From: Pycnopodia helianthoides | Lineage: Eukaryota; Echinodermata; Asteroidea; Forcipulatida; Asteriidae | Assembly: GCA_032158295.1 (NCBI GenBank) | Contig: CM063248.1 | Span: 17,222,787 to 17,286,786 of the forward strand | Length of the DNA: 64,000 nucleotides | Reading direction: 5' to 3' | In this document: positions 39,993-51,500 of the stretch, in pieces | Position numbering within the stretch: position 1 is the stretch's first letter | How the letters are laid out: each line of letters begins with the position of its first letter | Program-made: the position numbers and the translations under genes | Notes under the pieces: generated by a model | Seen by the model: only the letters and a program-made list of their open reading frames with translations | The model's database searches: none | What the model was told of the DNA's origin: nothing

Positions 39993-42900
39993 CGGAATTA
40001 CACCAAGTTATGATTAAAACATATATACAATTATGTATGTATAAATCTGATTATAAAAGTATTGATAATAGATAATATTCCAAACTTCACTTTGTATTGC
40101 CATTATCCAAGCTAGGTGGCACTATTTTCAATCAATGCGAGGTATGTACTATTGATACCAATGGGGGAAAGCATTTGCCCTTTTTTATATGAAATCTTGC
40201 CTTACATCACTTGCTTCTGTCACACTGCGATGTTCATGTATTTTGCAACCGTTGAATGTGAACACAAAACCATCCTGCAACGAAAAATACACCGAAAATA
40301 AAGCTCAGGTATATTTATAGGCCTACCTTGGATCAGAAAATCCAACTTCGGAATGTTTAGTGCAATGCTGCGTGCAGTGAAAATGTAAAAACCTGATGAA
40401 GTTTGCATAAGAGTTCTCGTTCAGGATCAGCAGTCAATAGATGCCGTAATCTGTGCATCATGATAAAACATAAATCTAAATTAGAAATCATGCAAAATCT
40501 TACATGAAACAATAAGAGAAACATTCCTATGTTACGCAAAGTTTAGCGCATTCCTTGCGTATCACTTAATTGTTCATAATATTTACGCTAGACTGAATCT
40601 GTATTTTACTGCGGGTACTGACTAACGCCCCTAACTTCAGGCTCAGATACATATTCAAAATTTGCTGATATACGATGTCGACTGAAGAGGGACGTGCGTC
40701 CGATACAACTTTAGATTTAAAGGTGTGCAAGTCCTTCCTCCATGGTTATACCAATAAAGGCAATAGATTGTAAATGTTGTATTGGTCGAGAACCAAACAC
40801 GTGATGTCATACAAAGACGCATGTAACATTTTAAACAATGCATTAAACCCCACCCCCTTGACATATTGGCCTATCACAGCATTGGCTGCATCACCACTGC
40901 ACTCGTGCATACAATGCCAAACTCATGACATGAACGTGCGCGCTTTAAGTATACGCGCGCGGATGAAGTTTACTTTTCTAATGGGATTTTAGCGTGTCGC
41001 ACTTTTTGTCCAACTTTCGCTGGCGTAGCCAAGGTTGTGATTGGTCAACACGTAAGGGGGCGGAGCTTAATGGATCGGTCTATTACCACTAACAGACAGA
41101 TATGAATAATTTTTTGGGAGGAGTTTTAAATCTAAGGATAACTTTGTAATTTACCTTTGAGGATGGAATTGTGATAGACAGTACACAATAGTTTCGTTAA
41201 GGAACTGGAACTTAACGTATCATTTTTTTAATCCATAGAACTCCCCCCCCAGTGAGATCGAAAAAAAGAACCAATGAAAGGTTTGATACATTGAATATCC
41301 CTGGGTTCGTGATGTTTCTGATGCAATTCATAAACACCAGAAAGTGGTATTTCTTTAACTAAAGCACTTATTAGGAAATTTATGAATTGAAATTCTGTAT
41401 GAAACTTTTCCTCTAATCATGAACAAAACTGCCGATAATAATTATCCCCCAGCTCCAAAATCAATCTTGATCAATTTTTTTATATTTTTCCAGATATAAG
41501 GTTCTCCAACTCATTTTCGAGTAACAACTGCTTGTATATGTCATGATGTAACTAAACAATTCTGAAAAAAGAAGCAGTAATACAAAATTTCAGCACGAAT
41601 GAAATTATTTATTTACAATAAGATCGGCAACAATTTCGATCATGACGTATAAGTTTTACTGTACATGATCTTAGATAAAAATTACACTTCAAGACAATAT
41701 TAATTAAATATGTTAAGTTAAATAGTCCAATATTTGTGTGCGTTATCTGGTTTTAAATCTATACCACTCATTGTTTCAGCCACTCAATCACATCTGTACA
41801 AACAGCTATTTACAAAATGTAAACGATGTCGATAGTTTTAGCTCAACATTAACCTTTGGAATTTATTTACTTCTTATATGCATGTTTCAAGTTATAACTG
41901 TTGTGGTATTTCCCTTTGGACATGGCGGGCTGTATGCTTAAAACCATTGGATGATTGACTTGCTTACCTTTTAAGTATTATGTAATTGGTTTATCTTGCT
42001 AACAACATAACATTTGTAGAAAACCATTGATTGTTGATAAATATCCTTACTTGAAGCAAATCTTTGAGTAAAGTTGAACGTCCATTGCATGTGAAACAGT
42101 TTAAATTCCATAGAAAAACACCTGTTTGTTAGTATTTCTAAATATTAAGTGCGTTAAAAAATATACAGACAAAATAAAAGTAAAAAAGACACAGTTACAT
42201 GTATTTAAACATTAAGTTGTATTCTGTATTTACAATTTGCACAAGAGATCTTTCGAATAAATGATTACTAAATCTAACAAGTCAATGATACCTCACAATT
42301 ATCCCAAAGCCAGTATCTATAGATGTATTTCAATTGTGGCCAGCTAAAAAAGCCAAAAACAAAACGTTAAAAAATTGAACTTCATCCCATACTGCATTCA
42401 TCTGATTTCAAGACTCCCTGCCCACACACGTTGTTCTTTTTCTCATTTCATAAAAAAGGGACAAGGCCATTTTTACCTTCCAGTTATTTTTTTTAGTTCC
42501 ATTTTATTTTGAAAGGGAGAGAAAAAGATGGCTGCACCATGGTAAAAAGGTCTTTTGTATCGCAACTGAAATGCTGAAGTCTGCTTGTAACAATTGCAAA
42601 GTTTCCTGGTTTTTTTAATGCCTTTGTGTTGACAGTGAAAGGTTACAAAGCTAAACCAACTATGCTTGGTAACTGAAATTGACATAAGGCCATGAGAATG
42701 AAAATTATAGATTTTCACAAAATTTCATTATTTTCACAAAAAAGACTCTGCATCACAAATTTTGAAGTTTCAAATCAGGCCAAACAATAAAAGGGTTCTG
42801 TTTCCGATTACATGTCATTAAAATTGGGCCGGTAGGTCGGAAAGTTTTTTTATTTCGTGTTATTTTTTTTTTCCGACACGATTGACGATACGTCCACGAT

Positions 42901-43370
42901 CGTTCATGTGTTGAGCGCAATCAACAGATTTGCACAACGAATTAGGCGAAATTGCGCGCAAACTAGTTTTCGCTCTGCAGATTTGGCAGTTAATCTGCCC
43001 GACCTTGCAAATTGTGCACAACCTTCAGTTTGCGCTCTTTAGATAGGCAGTTCAAGCGGCCAATTTTGCAAAGGTGTGCGCAATATGCAGATTGCGCAAA
43101 CACGTGGAATGCACTTCACACATCGCCGTATAAACACGTGCGCGCTGCGCGCATTGAATTGTGGGTACTTTTCGCTACGAAAAAATAATGAATAATGAAA
43201 AATGAAAAAAAGCCTCATGTCATTTCAAAAATGCCCGGACGCAAATCTATAACTTTCATTCTCGTGGCCTAAGGTACATGTACCGAATTCAAAGGATAAG
43301 GGTGTTAAAATACCATTATGCTGCTCAGGAATAGGGTTAATATGGGTTCATGGCCACTGAGGGAGGGTTG
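39993..43370. other. Gene-poor spacer
   Basis: I find no gene here. An AATAAA near 40297 may end MRH copy 3. 40920-41050 has CpG-rich words (GTGCGCGCTTTAAG, ACGCGCGCGG). 42870-43150 has many TTGCGC/GCGCAA words on both strands and may be a diverged repeat. The rest is AT-rich and featureless to my eye. Confidence 0.45.
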
Positions 43371-43389
43371 ACATTGGAGATATAAATGC

Positions 43390-43560
43390 GAACAGACGTA
43401 TGAAGCCCAATTCCGAGCCACAACCATGCACGTTACAATGGCGTGGTTGTGCGGCTTCATACGTATGAAGCCACAACCACGGTTGTGTGGCTTCATACGT
43501 ATGAAGCCAACCACCATGGTTGTGGCTTCATACGTATGAAGCCACAACCACGAGACAGTC
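43390..43560. repeat. Array of perfect palindromes TTCATACGTATGAA
   Basis: The perfect 14-bp palindrome TTCATACGTATGAA occurs at 43456-43469, 43492-43505 and 43527-43540. Each is flanked by GGC/GCC and by CACAACCAC or its inverse, so units of about 36 bp are themselves palindromic. A half unit (ACGTATGAAGCC) is at 43397 and another (GGCTTCATACGT) at 43871. Confidence 0.9.
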
Positions 43561-43587
43561 AGGGTGACTGGATAGGAGGGGGGAGGG

Positions 43588-43792
43588 GATGAGGGTGAGG
43601 GTTTGTGGTTTGGTGAAGGTTAGGGGTAGGGTTAGGGTTAGGGGTAGGGGTAGGAGAGGGGTAGGGGTAGGGGTAGGGGTTGGGGTAGGGTTAGGGGGTA
43701 GGGTTAGGGGGTAGGGTGAGGGGTAGGGTGAGGGGTAGGGCTAGGGGAAGGGTTAGGTGTAGGGGTAGGATTAGGGTTAGGGTGATGAACAC
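43588..43792. repeat. Degenerate telomere-like repeat block
   Basis: About 200 bp of GGTTAGGG, GGGTAGGGG and GGGTTAGGGTTAGGG words run continuously on the plus strand. The animal telomere hexamer TTAGGG is present but mixed with TAGGGG. It is an interstitial block, directly next to the palindrome array. Confidence 0.85.
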
Positions 43793-44126
43793 TCCCCCCC
43801 TTTCACCATGGAAGAACCCAACCAAGTAATAAACGTACATGGTTGTGCCATAGAAAAAAGCGAGGAATTAGGCTTCATACGTCTTGACGCATATATGCCT
43901 CTGACATTGATGACAGTATTCTACTGTCAGAAACTTTAGTCATGGTGTTCAACATGGAAAGTGAGATGAGAAGACATCTATCTCCAGCAGTGAGAACGGT
44001 TGCAACATGTTTCAAATATGGCACTTGTAGAACCATCGTCCTTGGTTTCCTTGGAACTTGGAAGGTTCACTTTCCTCATTGACTACAGTAAGTTGGGTTG
44101 AGGCAGGGGGGGGGGGGGTGTCATCG

Positions 44127-45130
44127 TCATGCTACTTCTAATCCTTTATGACTAGGTGCAGCAACTTCCTCTCCAACCATAAAATCTTCCTGTAGCACAC
44201 ACAAAAAAAAAAAAATCCGTAATTAACTTGTTTTATACTTCTTAAAACTCTACATGTATTTATGGTAAAGACAGGAATACTGGCAAGTTTTTAGAAGTAG
44301 TCGATGTCTAGTTGCGATGATCATAACCCACAGTCATGGACTGTCAACAGGGGCAGGGTGATGGTCATTCCAACTACATACACTACACTAGACTTTTTCT
44401 TGATGGATGACTTCCGTTGTTTCACTGGACTCTCAGAAGCAGGGTTTCACACATGAGCAGGATAAAAAACAAGCAAATAAACATTCTATGAATTAGAATG
44501 ATCAAATAATTATCAAATAATCCGACTCACCGGGTCGTAAATAACTTTGAGAATGAGAGAACAGCTCGGACAGGTTGCAACTTCTTCACCTTGACTTAGC
44601 TCTTCCTGAATTTTGTAAAAAATGTCAACAAAATTTCAGAAAACAGAATCACTGAAATAGCAAACTTGAATTACTTATGCTATATTAATGACTATAACTA
44701 TAAGGTAATGTGATGTGTGAACTGAATATTTTGAGAACATCATTTTAAGCAAGTCCTGCACTCACTTGCTGATCTAATTTTATTATAATAAATTAGTCAA
44801 AAATGTGTACATTTAAACTGGATTTTGATAAACTGCACTTGTCAGTAATAATAAATCCATTATTGCACACATTTTCTCATTAGATTGACCCATGTTGTTA
44901 CTACACATGCAGATTATTCAGGGCTAGACGAAGAGACGGATAACTTCTAAATGCCATTCACTCACATACATCAAACATACTGTAACTGGTATGTGTACAG
45001 TTTGGCAACTGCAAAATCTTACCTTTGTGATCTCGAATCTATCACCGCATGGGCACGGATAATGGTACATTTCCGTTTCTTCGTCATACTCGAAATCTTC
45101 AATTTCGATTTCATCGTGATACACTGTCAT
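44127..45130 (-). CDS. DPH3: Diphthamide biosynthesis protein 3 (CSL zinc finger), complete, three exons
   Basis: Minus-strand exons at 45130-45023, 44605-44531 and 44189-44127 give 36 + 25 + 20 = 81 residues (vertebrate DPH3 has about 82). The protein starts [20 protein letters not shown], then [30 protein letters not shown] and [10 protein letters not shown]26, C28, C48 and C51 form the zinc/iron site of the DPH-type CSL domain. Known of the family: a small electron carrier that donates electrons to the DPH1-DPH2 iron-sulphur enzyme for diphthamide on eEF2 and is linked to Elongator-dependent tRNA modification, in the cytosol. I chose the ATG at 45130 because it matches the family start exactly. 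EXOSC8 starts 431 bp away on the other strand. Confidence 0.96.
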
Positions 45131-45561
45131 GTTTGTGTGGTAGCTGACTCGTTTTAGGAGAGTTTCGTAATCATAACACACGTGTCATTTTTTCATAGTA
45201 AACAGACCATATATAATAAAATGGCGGCGGCGGTAAGGAAGAAATTGTAGAGTGTATTTTGTGTAAGTATTTGAAGTTTTAAACAAAGTGTTTCGACTAT
45301 TTTCAAACTCTCTGTAACTTAACATCGGAAACTTGATTGGTTTAATGAGACATATCTACATATTTAGAACACATCATTAAAGTAAACATTAAACAAAAAC
45401 ACCATAAATTATTCATCAACTGCACGTTATCTTAAAATTGAAAAGTGTGTACCAAAGTCAGACGGCTGTTTTGTGAATATCGAAATGTGTTCGTAGAACA
45501 GTATTGAGTTTATTTGCTAATTTACTGAAGCACATGCTTGCACGGCAGACGTCGTGTGAAA
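45131..45561. promoter_or_regulatory. Shared promoter region between DPH3 and EXOSC8
   Basis: The two start codons diverge from a 431-bp gap with no other gene. AAAATGGCGGCGG at 45218-45230 is a close match to the YY1 consensus (AANATGGCGGC), and AAAATGGCTGCCG at 45559-45571 overlaps the EXOSC8 start codon. If EXOSC8 transcripts begin upstream of 45221, the first would also open a 9-codon upstream ORF ending at 45250. Use as a bidirectional promoter is inference. Confidence 0.6.
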
Positions 45562-48500
45562 ATGGCTGCCGAATTGAAGTAAGTTGAAACGTTGTTAAAT
45601 TCTTTTTTTCTCCAATTATGAATGATATGTTAGTGTAAACTTTTATGGTAATAGTTAATAAATGTCTCCCTTCGTTCTTCTTCAGGACTGCCCAACCTGT
45701 GGAATACTACAGAACATTCATTGTAAGTAGAATTCTTGCACAGTACAGTTGCACTTTGCTGTTGCACTTGCGCTTGCAGTTCTTTTCACACATGTTGAGA
45801 CACACAACACACGCAATAGATTGTTTAACACTATACTATTTAGTCAAATATATGTACATGTACATCACTCAACAAACACTCCACATGCTTATGCTGTGAT
45901 TAATCCATAATCCATTCCAAGTGTATTGTAAAGTAAGTAGAACTAGAATTACCAGTTTGTATCATGCGAATAACATTGATTTTTAAAATAAGTTCATGGA
46001 AGGAAATCATTAAATAAATGGTATCGTGTAGACCATGGACAGTACGGGTGCATAGACATTTTACAGGATTTTTTGCTGTGATGGGATTTCTTGCAATAGT
46101 CAGACATGACTAGTTTTAGGCATTCAATCCTGTTGTCATGCAGTTGACGTGCCGTGTGCAAAACATGTGCGAGCGATCTCCAAAAATACCTAAGTTACTG
46201 GTAATTATTATAAATCAAATAAGTAAAATGTACCTGAAATTTGAAAAATAAAATACTAATTTTACCTTTTGAAAACGTAAATAAAATGTTCGTATTTTCT
46301 ATGGGTGTTTCAATTGAAAACAAGAAAGTAAAACAAAAAAATTATTATCCCAACCAGAAAAAACTACCTGCCAAGATCGGTCTAGGGGGCCTTTTCACGC
46401 TGAACACAATGACGCTATTCACACCGCGCGAAACTGGATCACTTTTGCCGAAGAGCTTGCCAAATAATTATTGTCTCAGCATTGTCAGATTTTACCACTA
46501 TGAGAGGACAATAACTTCCGATCATAGTAAGAAATCCGACTATTGAAGGTCTGGTAAGAATGTCCCGTAAAAAGTCTACGCACCCGTACTGATGGAGGAA
46601 GGTGTAGACCCAGTAAAAAAGGCAGTTACTGGGGCGCTGTACTCCTTTCTAAAGAAGTCAACTATAATAGGGCTACATGAACCCTGCCATTGGCATTGTA
46701 GAGCAGGGCCCAATTTCTTTCATGGCTTTCTCTGCTTACCATGAAATCCGTGCTTATGGTGTCTGTAAAGCACACAATTCTATTGGCTGTAAGTGTAAAT
46801 GCAGAATTCAGTGTTAAGCAGAACAAAATTGGGCCGAGATGTCTTGCCACTGAGTTTGCCCAATGACAAAAACAATCTAACTTATACTGCCAATGTATGT
46901 AATATTAGTAATACAAACTGTTTTTCTTCTATGTAAAGAAAGAAGACACTCGTCCTGATGGGAGAGAGCTTGGAGAAATCCGACATACTATTCTGAATGT
47001 TGGTGAGTGTTAATACCTATAACTGTGTTGATTGATGGTACTTGGTGTTTGAAGCTTTTTATATCATTTATCTTTTGGAAGGTCCTATGACAAGTTGTAG
47101 CAAAACCTAGCTGAGGTAATTCTAGCCCTCAATCCCCTCCATGACCATCGGAAAAAATGAGGGTCACAATTATCACAACTACTGGTAAAAACCAAGAGTT
47201 ACACACCTGAGGGATAAAGACCACGTAACGTTCAATACCAAGTGATGTGACATACATATTTAGATGTGGCATATGATCGGTTTTGATATTACATGTAAAC
47301 CATACGTATTTTATGATCGCTTGTTTTCTTCCACTCATAATCAGATTCCAAATTGCTAAATTAAAAAAAATCCATGTATTATATTTTGCCCTTGCTTTTT
47401 AAAACTTGTTAAATTTTTAAACTTTTACTGCTGCAATTTTTGTGTCAATCTTAGAACAACCAAATTGTATTGTTTGTAAATTCATAATTTGCTGTGCCTT
47501 AGACATATATGTATCAAATAGATTTTGAAACTGTCTCCAAAGTTGCAGCATTTGTTATTTTTGCTGTTTGCTTTATTCTTTGTGAACTAATGTAGCATTG
47601 CCTATTGTTTGTTATATTATCTGTCAATTTAGCTCTACAAAGATTCTCGGTTGAACAACCCTGAGCAAGAAAAATCTGTGTATATAGGGGGGGGGTGCAC
47701 TTGGCGAGCACTGCTCTTTCCTAACCCCCTCCACATCTCTGCCGCTTTGTTTTAACCTCTATTTTTGTTTTCTGTGTCTTTATTATCTGTGTTGCTATTT
47801 TAACTGTATCTTTTTACCATTTTAACATTTTAATTGTTTAAAAAATGATCTTTACAAGTGTAAAGAGTACTGAGATAATTGTTTGTGGTGCACTTAAAAC
47901 CATAAGTAATAAATGATTAGATTAGATTCTCACGTATGCCATTTTATTACTTATTACTTGTCGTACTGTTGATAATTCTATTTCTACTATTTTATATGCA
48001 ACTGTGTTGATATGTGCTTTGATGTAGAAATAAAGTGAATTGTATTGAATTGACATGTTATTAATAACAAAAAATGCACTGGATGTTGACTTCAAATAAT
48101 ATGTCTCTGTTGGCCAGGTTCCATAACAACAGCAGATGGTTCAGCACTTGTGAAGCTTGGGAACACCACTTGCATCTGTGGCGTCAAAGCGGTTTGTAAA
48201 TGCCTTTGAATGTAAAGACTAACGATTTGCTTTGAATGTAAAGACAAACTATTTGCGAATATTAAAACTTTCTTTTCCTAAGATTCCTCAAACTTTTAAA
48301 CATACTCGCAAACATTTTTTATTATTTTGTTTTTAACTTTGAAATTTACCCAGTCAGTTTCCTTTGTGGTTTATTACTTGAGAATTGAAGTAAAAAGTTG
48401 CATCCCCTTAAGGTGATCCCTCTGCTACCTCTTCCCAGATTGTATCGTAATCTTTGGTGTGATCCCTGGTTAAACGGCAGTTACAGGTTGAATGGCTTCC

Positions 48501-51500
48501 GACTGTAACCCCCGAACAAAGATATTGAAGAAAAAAAGGGGAGTCCGCAAACATTAGGGCTAGATAGCTCAGTTGGTAGAGCACAGGCAGATTAATTTGA
48601 AGGTCGCAGAGTCAAGTCCTGCTCTAGTAAGTTTTTCTTTGTTTAACACCAAATTATCTGAAAGGTTTCATTATGATTCTTTTTTTATTTTATTTTACAG
48701 GAATTCTGTACCCCTGAAGAGGATCAGCCAAAATGTGGAATTGTGGGTAAGAAAAGTTGGCCTCAGTGGCCTTGGGTATTTTATCTACAGATGAACAGAC
48801 ATTTTATTTTGACTTTGAGTTTGGATTTCCTATTAGTATCTGAACTTGTATTCACTTGTGCATTTAACTTGAAACGCATCCTATGTTCAATTTGAAGCCT
48901 GAACCCACCCTCCTCACGTCATCACCTTTCTTCACCTGAGCCAAGGTCAGGATTTCACCACCACTTCACTCTATCAGCAAATGTGTTAGTCCAGGTTTCA
49001 CCCTTTGAATTATTTTCATAGGTGAAGCTTCACTTTTTCAGTTTTTCGTGATCGCCTATAGCCTGAACATCTGCCGTCTTTCCTTGCTGATAAGGACAGG
49101 GGACCAGTCTAGTTCGCTGAGTTGCTAACGTTCCCCAACATTTGCGGCGCACAACTCGTTCCACTCGAAATGAGATCGGTGGCAAACGTGCGCAAACTTG
49201 GCAACGTTAGTGCAAGTGGAACCCCAGGATACAGTTTGCAAGATGGTGCGGGGCACGCGATGTTAGTTTGTGTGTATTTGTGTGGGCAAACTTCATTTCA
49301 AAAATTGCGCGCACGCAAATTCCAAGTTGGCTTGCGCGAATTTCAAAAAAGGCCATCTTCAAAGATTGCATCACAACAGTTGTTTAAAATGCCACGACTT
49401 TGACATATTTTCGGTGCGACCGATGTACCAGTGGATTTGATGTCACATGACCTAACACAAATAAGGCTGGTCAACGCTTCACCCTTTCATCAACTTTATA
49501 GGTAACGCTTCACCCAATTATTAAAAAAGAACGTTACGGCTTCACTATAACAACAAATTATTGACCTCAGGCTTCAGCATCGAAGCGGGTCGATATTTTG
49601 CGACCTCTGAGGAGGGTGGGTCCAGGCTTCAAATTGACGCCTGCATTACCATTGGTGTTTATGAGTTTTGATGGTACCAAGAGTAGGAGGGATTTGTTAT
49701 GTGTCAAATGAATTCATGTTTTTGTTCTATCATACTTCCGTTGTACAATCTTGATTTCTATAACTGAATTATTGTGTTTGTTTATTCATCACAGAATTAA
49801 CGTTATAAACTAATATTGTTGTCCTCAATTTTATGAACAGTTTTCCTTTATATTTTATAATGCTTCTCTCCCATTTTCCTGAAAATTTGTATTAAGATTG
49901 GTGGTTTTTTTTTCCTTTCTGATTGTTTGTTTTTTGTTTGTTGTGTTTAGTTCCAAATGTAGATTTACCGCCTCTGTGTTCCTCACAGTTTAAGCCTGGA
50001 CCTCCTAGCGAAAAAGCTCAAGTCATCAGTCAGCTCATTGCTGATGTTATCAACAAGTGAGTATAATGTATGGATCAAGGCAGAGCAGTGTATTGAGAGA
50101 GTTGGGACATGGAGGGACCAGTTTTCTGTGGTCATGTGGTTGCTGGACGCCATTTTTATTCCAAATGTAACACAAGCTAATGTACAGTTTAGTCTGGCAC
50201 CAAGTATGCGCCCATGCTTTTTTTGTACCAAAAATGGGGTAGAGGGTCCCCCCCCCAATGTTCCCATACTATAACACACTATTTTCCTCTTGTCTAGAAC
50301 TCCCCCCCCCCTAAATTCCTCAAAAGAATTCCTGAGATTCCAAGCACACAATGAAGACACAATAGGAGGGGGTACCCTCTGCCCCATATCGAGCACCAAT
50401 TGCAAAAATGGCTTCTTACTGCAAGTTGTCGCAACTCTCTACACAGCTCTGGGTCAAGGGTTTTAGGCTTCTCAACAAAGTGCACTTAGAAATGCTCTTG
50501 CATTTAATTGTGGCTGATATTATAGTTTGAGATTTTGTTTTCATCCGGTCTGTTGTGCTATTTCTTAAACTAGTTTTCACTTATTGCATGGGCCTTTGCT
50601 AGGCTTCCACCATCGTTGTCATTTCCCCATGTTATCAATGGTGTTTACTTGGCATAGACTTCGTGGCATCCTTGACTTCAGATTGTAATAGGGGCGTATT
50701 CCCGGGGTCACGGCCATCACCTGTTCTCTTTCAGTCGTCGCTATTTAGGGTGACCTCTGCCACGTCTTCATAGGCAGACTGTCTATAACTGCATCGGGTA
50801 GACCTTCCTGTCTCATCACATGAGTGCACCACAAAGCCTTCTCACTTTAAAACCTTTTCACCTGTTTAACAAAATTAATAATTGATTTCAAATGGACTCA
50901 AGAAGGCCTCCTGCCAAGAAGGCCTGCCCTAAAAGTGTTTTACTTTGTTTTTATTTATGATACCTCCTTTCACTTTTTGTTATTTTTCAGTGCAAAGTGC
51001 ATCAATAAGGAGTCTCTATGCATTGTTGAATCAAAGGTAATAGAAATGTTGATAACTTTTTGATTTTAGGCGTTTCGTGGTGGAGTAGGCTGTGTACAAA
51101 ACCTCTTAAGTAGAGGTGTCTGGCTTTAAAAAGAGCCTCTTAGAATTCTCAATGTTTTGACTATTGTGCTCTAGTTGTCAGGACACTTTTTAAAAATTCT
51201 TTAACAGCTTTTCATCTTTCATTTTGTGGAGATGCTTCCACATTTACTTTCAGTGAAATGAAGAGTATGACGATGTGCGCACTGGGGTTGATGCGCTCGG
51301 TGGTTGAGACATATATTCCTGTCATCTAACTGCCATCGCTTTTCAAGAAATTTGACTTTTAGTTTATGCATCGTCAAAAGCTGTTGTCATTACTGTTAGC
51401 TTGGTGCCCATGCTGGTTGTTGGATGGAATTTTTCTTTCCCCAAAGCCCACCCCCTCACCCTCCCCACCGTCTTGGGCTCAAAAGCTTCTGGTATGGGAT

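Noticed and set aside
43588..43792. A true chromosome end
   Set aside because: The telomere-like block is short, degenerate and followed by genes on both sides, so it is interstitial.
46241..46546. 101-residue plus-strand ORF in EXOSC8 intron 2
   Set aside because: It does not join the flanking exons in phase, has no recognisable domain and is low in complexity at the start. EXOSC8 is complete without it.
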